10,847 nucleotides of DNA, taken from positions 1 through 10,847 of the forward strand of contig CAIKQM010000716.1 of assembly GCA_903829565.1 (NCBI GenBank), in the 5' to 3' direction. Under the pieces are notes generated by a model. That model was not told the DNA's origin. It was given only the letters and a program-made list of their open reading frames with translations, and made no database searches. Origin of the DNA: an uncultured Planctomycetota bacterium. GTDB taxonomy: Bacteria; Planctomycetota; UBA1135; GCA-002686595. Of this stretch, positions 1-6,936 are shown in pieces (the first letter of the stretch is position 1; each line of letters starts with the position of its first letter). The position numbers and the translations under genes were made by a program.

Positions 1-1824
1 GCGGAACGCTTCGATCCGAACGCCGTGCGTGATATGGCCGAGGACCTGCTCCGTCGCGGCCGCAATGATCGCGCCGCACGCTTGTATGCGGCTCTGGCGG
101 CGCGTGGCGACGCTCCGCGTTCCAAAGAGGACCGCACGCTGGCCCTCGACTTGGTGCGCAGTTGCTGTTCGGGGCTCTCGGAAGCCGAGTCGGCCGAGCT
201 CCTGCGGCGTTTGTTGGGTAGCCCCGATCCGGTGCCCGAAGACCTGCGGGCACTCGAGCGCGTAGAAGTGCGCGGCGAGGAAAGCGAGCTCAAGCAGTTG
301 CTCGCCATCAACCGTCGTTTGGTCGCGCAAGAGGACTTGCCGGCCTTGCTGGCTGCCATCGTTGAGAGCGCACTGGAAGTCACTGGCGCAGAGCGCGGCT
401 TCTTGATTCTGGCCGAGGACGGCCGCTTCATCTTCGACACAGCGCGTGACAGCAAGCAGGGCGAGATTCAGTCGCCGGAGCACGAAGTCTCGACTTCGAT
501 TCTGCGCGAGACGTTGCGCATGGGCACGATCCTGCGTTTGTCGAACGCAGGTCAGGATCCCACGCTGGGTTCTTCACCGTCGATCGTAGCCTTGGAGCTA
601 CGTTCGATCTTGTGTGCGCCGTTCTTGGTGGATGCACGCACGAGTGGCGTCATCTACTTGGACCATCGTGTGCGTACCGGAGCTTTTGGCGATCGCGCGG
701 AGTACTTGTTGGGCTTGTTGTCCGACCAAGCTGCTTTGGCGATTCGTCAAGTGAAGCGCCTCTCGGAGTTGCGTGAGACCACGCGTCGTCTGCAACTCCA
801 AGTGCAGAACACCGAACAAGACTTGCGCAGCACGGAAACGATGCTTGCCGAACTGCGTCAAGTGCAACCCACGCATGGATTGGTGGGACGTTCAGCCGTC
901 ATTCGTGATGTGCAGCGACTCATCGAACGTGCAGCACCGGCGACCTTGCCGGTATTGATCGTGGGTGAGTCGGGTACGGGTAAGGAACTTGCCGCACGCG
1001 CCATTCATGCGCGCTCGTTGCGCGCGGGTGGGCCGTTTGTGCGCGAGAGTCTGGCCTCCATTCCGTTGGCCTTGGTGGAGGCGGAACTCTTTGGTTGGAA
1101 GCGCGGTGCCTTCACCGGGGCCGACAACGATCGCGCAGGCCTGATCGAAAGCTCCAACGGGGGCACGCTGTTCCTCGATGAGATCGGCGAACTGCCGCTC
1201 GATGTGCAAGCCAAGCTCTTGCGCGTGCTGGAAACAGGCGAGATTCGACGCTTGGGGGAGACGCGCGGGCGCAGCGTGTCGTTGCGTCTGGTGACGGCGA
1301 CCAACCGCGATCTGGAACACGAAGTGCGCGTGGGGCGGTTCCGCGCGGACTTGTACTATCGCCTTGACGGCTTGCGCATCCGCATGCCGGGCTTGGCCGA
1401 ACGCCCCGAAGATGTGCCCATGTTGGTGGAGCACTTCTTGCGCATGGAGACCTCGCGCTTGTCGCGCACATGGACCCTGACACCAGAGGTGATGGCTGCG
1501 CTCGTGCGACGCGCTTGGCCTGGCAATGTGCGTGAGTTGCGCAACGAAGTGGCACGCTTGTGCGCGTTGTCTGATGGCAGCATCAACGATCCGCAACTGG
1601 TGCGCCCGCCTCAGGAACTGACTGCGCGCAAGCTCGAACCGGAGGGCGTGCCGCTGACTACGCTGGCCGAGATCGAACGCCTGGCCATTGCGAAAGCTCT
1701 CAGTGCGTGCAGTGGTGACAAGGGACGCGCTGCCGACATCCTTGGCATCTCGCGCGCCAAGATCTACCAGCGTTTGAAAGAGTGGCGCGAAGCGGGCGTA
1801 CCGCTGCCCGAGGATGCGGGCTGA
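1..1824 (+). CDS. GAF-domain sigma-54-dependent transcriptional activator, Fis family (5' end outside window)
   Basis: Bacterial enhancer-binding protein that uses ATP hydrolysis to open sigma-54 RNA polymerase promoters. The frame is open from base 1 and no ribosome site precedes the GTG at 25, so the gene very likely begins upstream; numbering here counts that GTG as 1. Residues 1-95 are helical and possibly TPR-like. A GAF-type sensor spans about 100-242, and a coiled coil about 243-280. The AAA+ core has Walker A GESGTGKE (314-321), an intact sigma-54 contact loop GAFTGA (361-366), Walker B LFLDE (382-386) and putative arginine fingers in FRADLYYRL (R440, R446). A Fis-type helix-turn-helix follows at about 564-587. 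There is no receiver domain in the visible part, so a ligand or upstream domain probably provides the signal. The usual Asn-Cys before the GAFTGA loop reads Glu-Ser here. Its stop lies 12 bp from the stop of the convergent gene. The target is unknown. Confidence 0.95.
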   Translation, partial: AERFDPNAVRDMAEDLLRRGRNDRAARLYAALAARGDAPRSKEDRTLALDLVRSCCSGLSEAESAELLRRLLGSPDPVPEDLRALERVEVRGEESELKQLLAINRRLVAQEDLPALLAAIVESALEVTGAERGFLILAEDGRFIFDTARDSKQGEIQSPEHEVSTSILRETLRMGTILRLSNAGQDPTLGSSPSIVALELRSILCAPFLVDARTSGVIYLDHRVRTGAFGDRAEYLLGLLSDQAALAIRQVKRLSELRETTRRLQLQVQNTEQDLRSTETMLAELRQVQPTHGLVGRSAVIRDVQRLIERAAPATLPVLIVGESGTGKELAARAIHARSLRAGGPFVRESLASIPLALVEAELFGWKRGAFTGADNDRAGLIESSNGGTLFLDEIGELPLDVQAKLLRVLETGEIRRLGETRGRSVSLRLVTATNRDLEHEVRVGRFRADLYYRLDGLRIRMPGLAERPEDVPMLVEHFLRMETSRLSRTWTLTPEVMAALVRRAWPGNVRELRNEVARLCALSDGSINDPQLVRPPQELTARKLEPEGVPLTTLAEIERLAIAKALSACSGDKGRAADILGISRAKIYQRLKEWREAGVPLPEDAG

Positions 1825-1836
1825 GCCGTGCGAGGA

Positions 1837-2655
1837 TCAGCGCTTCTTGTTGTCGAAGAGCGATTCGACTCCCTGTAGCAGCTGTTTGCCGTTGTCGAGC
1901 AACTCGGGCACCAAGCCGGGTTCATCGAGCGCTTTGCGCAACGCCTTCAGATCGACGCCGAGGTCCTTCGTGATCTCCTTGGGCAACCAATCCGTGCCTT
2001 GCGTGAGCGCAGCATCCAACACAGCGCGCAGCAGTGCCGACAGCAACGCGCCCGTGATCTCCGTCATGGTTCCATCGCTCTTGAAGTCGCGCACTTCCAC
2101 CAACGGCACAATGAGTTCCTTCTTGCCGGACACCCACGGCACACCGTTGATCTCGACGGTCACGTGCACGTCGCGGATGGCGATGAGCTTGGCGCGCAGG
2201 GCGCGTGTCGGACCGCTCTCGGCAGGGGCCTCCGGTGCAGGCTGCGACTGTGCGGTGCGCTGCAGGTTGGCCAGAATCTGATCCCAGTTGGATCCACTGG
2301 CCGAGCGTTCCAGCGAGAGTTCGATACCGGATAGATCCAGCGTTTCGATCTCGATCGCATCGGAAAACACCGTCGAATCACGCAGCTTCAAACCACCTTC
2401 GCGCAAGGCGAAGAACGGTCGCTCCGACCAGCCCTGCGGATTGGCGATGCTGAAACCGCCCAGACGCACGGTGCTCGCTGTCAGCGACACATCCGCTGTC
2501 TCCAGCTTGACGGGCACTCCAGCAGCCTCGGTGCCGCCATGCGACACGGCGGCCTCCACGATCGGATCGAGGAAGAACCACACGCAGCCCAAGGCCGCCA
2601 GCACAAGCAACAGGACCGCGACCACCAAGCGTTTGATCAGCACCATGGCGCGCAT
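1837..2655 (-). CDS. AsmA-like membrane-anchored protein
   Basis: A 272-residue protein with one N-terminal membrane segment (about residues 8-29, preceded by R2, K8 and R9) and a long exported part. Residues 47-130 resemble an AsmA/DUF748-type repeat: GVPVKLETADVSL, then a GFSIANPQGW element, then a strand ending in a GSNWDQIL helix. Residues 138-150 form an Ala/Pro/Glu-rich linker. Residues 151-215 hold a second beta region with a SGKKELIVPLVEVRDF segment leading to a helical tail. AsmA-like proteins are envelope proteins linked to outer-membrane biogenesis or lipid transport, but short versions such as this one have no defined role. The gene lies 25 bp downstream of the cytochrome gene on the same strand, which suggests co-transcription. 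A second ATG at 2646 would remove only three residues. The family call rests on pattern recognition, and the function is inferred. Confidence 0.7.
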   Translation of the reverse strand: MRAMVLIKRLVVAVLLLVLAALGCVWFFLDPIVEAAVSHGGTEAAGVPVKLETADVSLTASTVRLGGFSIANPQGWSERPFFALREGGLKLRDSTVFSDAIEIETLDLSGIELSLERSASGSNWDQILANLQRTAQSQPAPEAPAESGPTRALRAKLIAIRDVHVTVEINGVPWVSGKKELIVPLVEVRDFKSDGTMTEITGALLSALLRAVLDAALTQGTDWLPKEITKDLGVDLKALRKALDEPGLVPELLDNGKQLLQGVESLFDNKKR

Positions 2656-2680
2656 GGTACCGATCTCGCTGGCGTAGAGC

Positions 2681-4741
2681 TCAGTTCACGAAGCGCACAT
2701 GCAGGCCGTGCGTCAAGCCGTAGCGGAAGCTGGCCCCGTTGTCGCGGAAGAACGCCTGGTAGTTGCGTGCTTGTCCGCCCAGGCCCGCGGTCGGGATGGT
2801 GATGGTCGCTGAGCCCGCGCTATCCAACTGCGCGCGCCCCACAACTTGCTGGGCGGCGCCCAAGTACAAGGTCCCGCCATTGAAGGGCACAGAAGCCGAG
2901 GTGGTGCTGGACTTGAGCACCACTTGCGAGCCGGGGATGGCAGCCTCCACGCGCAAGCCAAAGCCCGCGAGCGAAGCGCTGGGGGAACCAACTGCTACTA
3001 GGCGCGGCGTGGTCGCCAGCGAGGTGGTCTTGGACACGCCGTACTCAACGGACGGCAACGGCTGCTGGCCCGACAGAGTCACGCTGGCCTGGTCCAGCAA
3101 GGCCGGTGCGGAACGCCCGTGCTGCACCCATTGGTTGTAGGCCACCGTACCAGTGTTGTTCGTGGTGTTGGTGTCACGCAGGAACTCGATGTACTCCTTG
3201 GTCGTCGTCTGGTGCCGCAGCGCGACTTCCACACGCACCGCTCCGGCCGGAATCGTGTACGCCGTCTCGTCCCAGTACTGCTCTTCGGCGTAAGCGGCGC
3301 TGACCGGCGCAGCCTGCACGGATTGGAAGCCCGTCGAGGTGTAGCCACGCGGCGGGATGCGGTTGTCCTTGAGCCACGTGTTCACGAGCACGAAGTTGAA
3401 GGACTTGCCCACCGGGCGACCGGTGGCGGCCGCTTGTTGCGCGTCGAGCCCGAGCTCGCCTTCGTAGATCTTGGTGCCGACCTTGTCGAGCACGGCGGTG
3501 GCGGGATCGTAGGCTCCGACCTCGCTGATCAAGTTGTTCTGCGCGTCGAACCACTTGACGTTCAACCAAGCGCGACGGCCTTCCGTGTAACCGGTGGGCA
3601 GCTTGTGTCCAGTTTGGTTGACAACGCGCACGCGGAACTCGTTGCCGTCGATCGAGGTGTGCAGGTCCGAGGCGCGATCATGCATCTCGGCCGTACGCTG
3701 CAAGGCCTTGGTCACCGAGCTGTCGGTCAGACCCGTTTCGCTGTCCGGCCACAGGGCGCGCACGGCGAGCAACACCCAGTTGTTGCTGCCGTTGAAGTTG
3801 TGCAGCGGCAGATCACTGCGCACCGGCGCACCAAAGACCGGCGCGCAACCTTGACCGGTGGTGTCCGGCATGTGGCAGTCCTGGCACGACTGCACGGCGT
3901 ACTTGTTGCCGCCAAAGCGGCCTTGCGGATGCTGCGCATCGCGCGTGTCGACCGGCAGGCGCGCGTACTGCGACTGCGTCCACTCGCTGTACGTGCGCTC
4001 GACCGGGAACTGGTCGAACTTGTTGTTGCTCGGCGCGCGTTGGTTTAGAGCATTCAGTTGGTAGCTACCGTCAAGTTGCTTGGACAAAGTCGGGTTCGAC
4101 AAGTCGTGGCAGGTCGCGCACATCAGCGACTCTTGGTGGTACGGGCTCTGACGCCAATCGTGGAAGAAGAAGTTCGGGCCCAGATCAAACGGGCCGCGGC
4201 GCACATCTTGCGGATCGATGACGAACTGGGCGTTGTTCGGCGTGACCGGCAGCTCCGGGGTGTACAGCAGCACGCGGTCGTCGATGGCCGGATTTTCAGG
4301 CGCCGGGAAGGGGTCCACCATGCGGTGACACAAGTGACAGGTCACACCGTCATAATCACCCAAGGTGTTATCCAAGGCAGTGCCATCGGGTGGCGTGCTG
4401 CGGCCGTCGAGCCATGCGCCCGGAGCATGACAGCGCAGGCAGTACTCGCCTGCACCAGTGGCGTCTTGGTTGGCGATGGCGAGGGCGGCGTGGAAGATCG
4501 GGTCGCGAGCGGACTGCGCCTTCATGGAGGCCGACCAGCGCTCGTAGGGCTCTTGGTCGGGGTCGTAGCCGCTATGGCAGCCGGTGCAGTTGATCGAGGG
4601 GTAAATCGGGCTCAGGAGCCGGTTGGGCTGGGTGCCCGGCGCATGGAAGTCCTCGATGGTGGTCGGAACCGGCCCTTGCGGGGCGGGCGTCACGGCCAGA
4701 GCGGGTAGGGCGAGGACGATGAGGGCGAGCAGCGTGCGCAT
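2681..4741 (-). CDS. secreted pentaheme cytochrome c family protein with C-terminal beta module
   Basis: Predicted exported electron-transfer protein of 686 residues. MRTLLALIVLALPALAV is a clear signal peptide, so I chose the ATG at 4741; a TTG at 4795, behind a GGGGGGAGAC stretch, would add an unusual acidic 18-residue extension and is the alternative. Five heme-binding CxxCH motifs are visible: CTGCH (52-56), CLRCH (101-105), CHLCH (135-139), CATCH (208-212) and CQDCH (286-290). They are followed by an LPLHNFNGSN segment of the kind seen after the last heme in related planctomycete proteins. A beta-rich region then starts at NQTGHKLPTGY and runs to about residue 560. The last 110 residues resemble a secretome C-terminal module (FNGGTLYLG, YQAFFRDN, GLTHGL). 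Natural redox partner and substrate are unknown; no quinol oxidase, reductase or cytochrome-maturation gene is in the window. It is the first gene of a probable operon with the AsmA-like gene. Confidence 0.88.
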   Translation of the reverse strand: MRTLLALIVLALPALAVTPAPQGPVPTTIEDFHAPGTQPNRLLSPIYPSINCTGCHSGYDPDQEPYERWSASMKAQSARDPIFHAALAIANQDATGAGEYCLRCHAPGAWLDGRSTPPDGTALDNTLGDYDGVTCHLCHRMVDPFPAPENPAIDDRVLLYTPELPVTPNNAQFVIDPQDVRRGPFDLGPNFFFHDWRQSPYHQESLMCATCHDLSNPTLSKQLDGSYQLNALNQRAPSNNKFDQFPVERTYSEWTQSQYARLPVDTRDAQHPQGRFGGNKYAVQSCQDCHMPDTTGQGCAPVFGAPVRSDLPLHNFNGSNNWVLLAVRALWPDSETGLTDSSVTKALQRTAEMHDRASDLHTSIDGNEFRVRVVNQTGHKLPTGYTEGRRAWLNVKWFDAQNNLISEVGAYDPATAVLDKVGTKIYEGELGLDAQQAAATGRPVGKSFNFVLVNTWLKDNRIPPRGYTSTGFQSVQAAPVSAAYAEEQYWDETAYTIPAGAVRVEVALRHQTTTKEYIEFLRDTNTTNNTGTVAYNQWVQHGRSAPALLDQASVTLSGQQPLPSVEYGVSKTTSLATTPRLVAVGSPSASLAGFGLRVEAAIPGSQVVLKSSTTSASVPFNGGTLYLGAAQQVVGRAQLDSAGSATITIPTAGLGGQARNYQAFFRDNGASFRYGLTHGLHVRFVN

Positions 4742-4957
4742 GGTGCGTGGGTGGGACGGAAAGGGGGTGCCCGTGGGTTCCGCCCCGTCCGTCAAGTCTC
4801 CCCCCGAATCTCAAACTCGTCAAGGCGTGCAAGTGCCGGAACTCGTGGTGCTTGGCACTAAGTCGCACTTCTCTATGCGACGCAGAGGGTATCCCGCTCG
4901 TCAGGGTCAGCGAGGAAAGCGCCGCGGTGGCGCGGTTCCTTCATCTAAGGAGAGACC
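4742..4957. promoter_or_regulatory. divergent intergenic region between the cytochrome and lamin-tail genes
   Basis: This 216-bp spacer must hold the promoters of both divergent genes. No convincing sigma-70 pair is visible; TTGGCA at 4852-4857 with TATGCG at 4874-4879 (16-bp spacing) is a weak candidate for the plus-strand gene. Two small inverted repeats occur: AGTGCC at 4832-4837 with GGCACT at 4854-4859, and GTCGCA at 4862-4867 with TGCGAC at 4876-4881 (8-nt loop). The second covers the candidate -10 region and could be an operator, but six-base arms may be chance. A GGACGG/CCGTCC pair at 4754-4759 and 4785-4790 lies in what would be the cytochrome mRNA leader. Confidence 0.4.
4947..4953 (+). 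promoter_or_regulatory. Shine-Dalgarno site that sets a TTG start
   Basis: AAGGAGA lies 4 nt upstream of the TTG at 4958. It is the clearest ribosome binding site in the window. The TTG opens a reading frame with an immediate signal peptide, so this site fixes the start of the lamin-tail gene even though the start codon is not ATG. Confidence 0.75.
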
Positions 4958-5605
4958 TTGAAGACCGAAGTACTGACGAGTGTGGTGGTGGTGGCGGGGC
5001 TGGCAACTCAGGCACAGGCCCAAATGCAGACCCAGATGCAGGCAACGCCCTCGTCTGCGTTTCCGACGGTGGCCTTTGCCGGCGGTATGCAGACGGGCGA
5101 GGTGGCGATCACGGAATTTATGAAGGATCCGTCGACGGTCAGCGACACGCGCGGCGAATGGATCGAGGTGCGCAACAACCTTCCGCACCGCGTCAATCTC
5201 GAGGGGTGGATTCTCACGGATGATGCGGGCAATTGGCACGTGATTGCCAATGGTGGCAATGGTGTGCGCATTCGTCCGGGCCGTTCGATTCTTCTCGGGG
5301 CCAGTACGGACATGGCCCTGAATGGAGGGGTCGCTGTGGACTACCAGTGGAGTGGCTACTCTCTGGGCAATGGAGCCGACTCCGTCATCCTCACGCGTCC
5401 CAATGGCGTGATGGTGGATCGAGTGGCGTGGGATGACGGTGTCTTGTGGCCGGACTTGCCGGGACGCTCCATCCAGGTGCGCAATGAGGCGCGCTACGCG
5501 TTCCTCAATGACGATCCTTCTCTGTGGTGCCATTCCAGCACACCGTTGTCGCCCACCAATTTCGATACGGGCACGCCGGGCATGGACAACGATCCGTGCT
5601 TGTAG
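4958..5605 (+). CDS. secreted lamin-tail-domain (LTD) protein
   Basis: A 215-residue exported protein with a TTG start fixed by AAGGAGA just upstream. Residues 1-21 (MKTEVLTSVVVVAGLATQAQ then AQ) form a signal peptide with a likely cut after AQA. A short Gln/Met-rich stretch follows. Residues about 46-209 are a good lamin-tail immunoglobulin-like domain: VAITEFMKDP, GEWIEVRNN, LEGWILTDD, VRIRPGRSILLG, LGNGADSVILTRPNG and VDRVAWDDG, ending in the usual GTPGMDND. In bacteria such domains occur in secreted or surface proteins, often next to nuclease or adhesion modules, and are thought to mediate binding. Here the domain stands alone, so a structural or binding role is inferred. Only two cysteines remain, C191 and C214, which could pair. 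The gene diverges from the cytochrome gene, and a structured element begins 13-14 nt past its stop. Confidence 0.85.
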   Translation: MKTEVLTSVVVVAGLATQAQAQMQTQMQATPSSAFPTVAFAGGMQTGEVAITEFMKDPSTVSDTRGEWIEVRNNLPHRVNLEGWILTDDAGNWHVIANGGNGVRIRPGRSILLGASTDMALNGGVAVDYQWSGYSLGNGADSVILTRPNGVMVDRVAWDDGVLWPDLPGRSIQVRNEARYAFLNDDPSLWCHSSTPLSPTNFDTGTPGMDNDPCL

Positions 5606-5617
5606 CTCCGGTGAGCC

Positions 5618-5710
5618 TGTAATGGCGTCGGGCCCTTCCGACACCGAGGTGACGGAAGGGCCCGAGTTGCCAGTGCGGCGACCTAGGCGATCTGCGCCTA
5701 TGCCATTACG
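5618..5710 (+). other. compact cloverleaf-like four-helix element (candidate structured RNA or 3' UTR)
   Basis: A closing stem pairs GTAATGGC (5619-5626) with GCCATTAC (5702-5709), flanked by G.U-type pairs 5627:5701 and 5618:5710. Inside it sit three hairpins almost without unpaired bases between them: 5628-5665 (13-bp perfect stem), 5666-5682 (GTTGCC/GGCGAC with one T.G wobble) and 5684-5700 (TAGGCG/CGCCTA). Only base 5683 is unpaired at the junction. The wobbles are G.U on the plus strand but A.C mismatches on the minus strand, so the fold favours RNA read in the direction of the upstream lamin-tail gene. It begins 13 nt after that gene's stop and ends 4 nt before the stop of the convergent gene. 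It matches no RNA family known to me. Confidence 0.5.
5628..5665. terminator. strong hairpin, possible bidirectional terminator
   Basis: TCGGGCCCTTCCG (5628-5640) pairs perfectly with CGGAAGGGCCCGA (5653-5665). The 12-nt loop can form three further pairs (CAC/GTG) around a CGAG tetraloop after an A.A mismatch. Its place between two convergent stop codons fits a terminator shared by both genes. There is no T tract on either side, so it is not a classical intrinsic terminator; it may act with Rho or as an mRNA 3'-end stabiliser. Confidence 0.55.
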
Positions 5711-5713
5711 CCA

Positions 5714-6847
5714 TCAGGGCGCCCAGACGATTTCCCAGCCGTTGGTCACGTTGAACGTTTCCGGGTTGCAGAACACGGTCGCGTTGCGGTACCAGACTTG
5801 GTAGGTGCGGGTGCCCGGAGCGGTGATCAAGCCCTTCACGGAGACGCTTTGGGCGCCTGCGGTCGGGTAGCTCGAGTTGCCCGCCACGTTGGCCGTGGTG
5901 CCCAAACGCACGACGGTGCCGCTGGCGCAGCGCAGACCGTCACCGAAGGCGGCGCCCACGCCACCAGCGGTGCGGGTCGTGCCTTGGAAGTACAGCGCCG
6001 AGCTGTTGGCCATGCCCGAGCCGGTCAACACGATGGTGTCCGAGGTCAGGCTGCCGTTGCCGGTCGCCACGAGCTTGCCACCTGCGCCCAGCGAGTTGAG
6101 GCAGCCGCTTTCGGCGCCGACGGCCGAAGCGTTGCCACAGGGGCAGGCCGTGCCCGAGCCGTCACCGAAGCAGTAAGCCACACCGGAGTTCGGCGGGGTG
6201 ATGCCACACACGATGTTGGCAGCGCCCGGCGTCGGGGTGTTGCCCGTCGTGAGGAGCGGGTCAAAGTTGAGGAAGCCAGTGGCCCACTGGGACGGGGCAT
6301 CACCGCAGCGCCAGATACCGGCGGGCAAGTTGGTGCCGTCCGGGCCAAACACGGTGGCGCTGTCGAAGATGGCGTCCGTGGTCGCAATGCCGCTGTCAGC
6401 GAAGCCGACTGCTTCGACGATGGTCGACAGCACCGGAATTTGCGTGGCGGGCAGCGTGGTGACGATGTTCGTGCCAATCAGCGCCGTGATGGCAGCTTGG
6501 TTGGTGGTGTTGACGAGGTAGATCGTCTCGGTGCCGTTTTCGAAGTTGTCTTGCGCGTTGAGCGGCTGGTTCACGTTGGCCACGGTCGGCGTGCCGAGCA
6601 CATACAAGCCACTGGCCGGGATCGTGCCCGCACCCACATTGTAGGCGCGGTCGAGGGTGCCAGCGCCGGTGGCATCGCCTTCGACGATCAGCACCATGTA
6701 GCCCGCGAGCGAGGCGCCCGGCGTGCCCTTGAGTTCGATGAACTCAAGCGTGTCCGTGCCAGTATGGGAAATGTAGATCTCTGAGAAGGACACTTGAGCC
6801 GAGGCGGAGCCAGCGAGGCACGCGGCGGCGAGGAAGGGGAGCTTCAT
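5714..6847 (-). CDS. secreted protein: lamin-tail-like domain plus Cys/Gly-rich planctomycete C-terminal module
   Basis: A 377-residue exported protein. The frame is open to an ATG at 6922, but MKLPFLAAACLAGSASA, a clean signal peptide with an ASA-Q cut site at 17/18, starts at the ATG at 6847, so I chose that; only a weak AGGA precedes it. Residues 20-215 look like a divergent lamin-tail domain: FSEIYISHTG, LEFIELKG, LAGYMVLIVEGD, IPASGLYVLG, NGTETIYLVN, VEAVGFAD and a terminal NTPTPGAAN. Residues 223-377 are a module with YCFGDGSGTACPCGN at 225-239 and cysteines at 226, 235, 237, 249, 307 and 360. It then runs through LYFQGT and GDGLRC to YQVWYRN and TNGWEIVW at the end. I recognise this module from planctomycete secreted proteins, where it sits at the C terminus; a sorting or surface-attachment role is inferred. 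No enzymatic motif is visible. The gene converges on the other lamin-tail gene. Confidence 0.85.
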   Translation of the reverse strand: MKLPFLAAACLAGSASAQVSFSEIYISHTGTDTLEFIELKGTPGASLAGYMVLIVEGDATGAGTLDRAYNVGAGTIPASGLYVLGTPTVANVNQPLNAQDNFENGTETIYLVNTTNQAAITALIGTNIVTTLPATQIPVLSTIVEAVGFADSGIATTDAIFDSATVFGPDGTNLPAGIWRCGDAPSQWATGFLNFDPLLTTGNTPTPGAANIVCGITPPNSGVAYCFGDGSGTACPCGNASAVGAESGCLNSLGAGGKLVATGNGSLTSDTIVLTGSGMANSSALYFQGTTRTAGGVGAAFGDGLRCASGTVVRLGTTANVAGNSSYPTAGAQSVSVKGLITAPGTRTYQVWYRNATVFCNPETFNVTNGWEIVWAP

Positions 6848-6936
6848 GCTGGGAGGATCCTGAGGGGGTAGTCGACTGTACGGTTGTGCCCACGGCGGGG
6901 AGGCCCCACCGCCCAAGCACATCTGCAGATTCGTAT

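Noticed and set aside
1551..1566. Sigma-54-like TGGCAC element inside the activator gene
   Set aside because: It lies deep in conserved coding sequence, the spacing to the next GC is one base short, and no gene starts downstream on that strand.
3119..4048. 309-residue plus-strand frame inside the cytochrome gene
   Set aside because: It is antisense to CxxCH-bearing sequence with clear family motifs; the product is Arg/Val-rich low-complexity with no domain.
4742..4795. TTG start at 4795 for the cytochrome gene
   Set aside because: A G-rich ribosome-site-like stretch precedes it, but it would place an acidic 18-residue extension before a complete signal peptide that begins at the ATG at 4741. 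Kept only as an alternative.
5618..5710. tRNA gene or integron attC site
   Set aside because: The cloverleaf outline suggests a tRNA, but the arm lengths (13-bp first hairpin), the lack of a TTCGA-type T loop and the lack of an anticodon arm of 5 bp with a 7-nt loop exclude it. The GTTRRRY and RYYYAAC boxes of attC are absent from the ends.
5798..6784. 328-residue plus-strand frame antisense to the C-terminal-module gene
   Set aside because: The minus strand encodes a clean signal peptide and recognised module; the antisense product is Gly/Arg/Ala-rich and has no recognisable motif.
6848..6922. ATG at 6922 as start of the C-terminal-module protein
   Set aside because: It would add 25 residues (Gly/Pro-rich) in front of a complete signal peptide starting at 6847.
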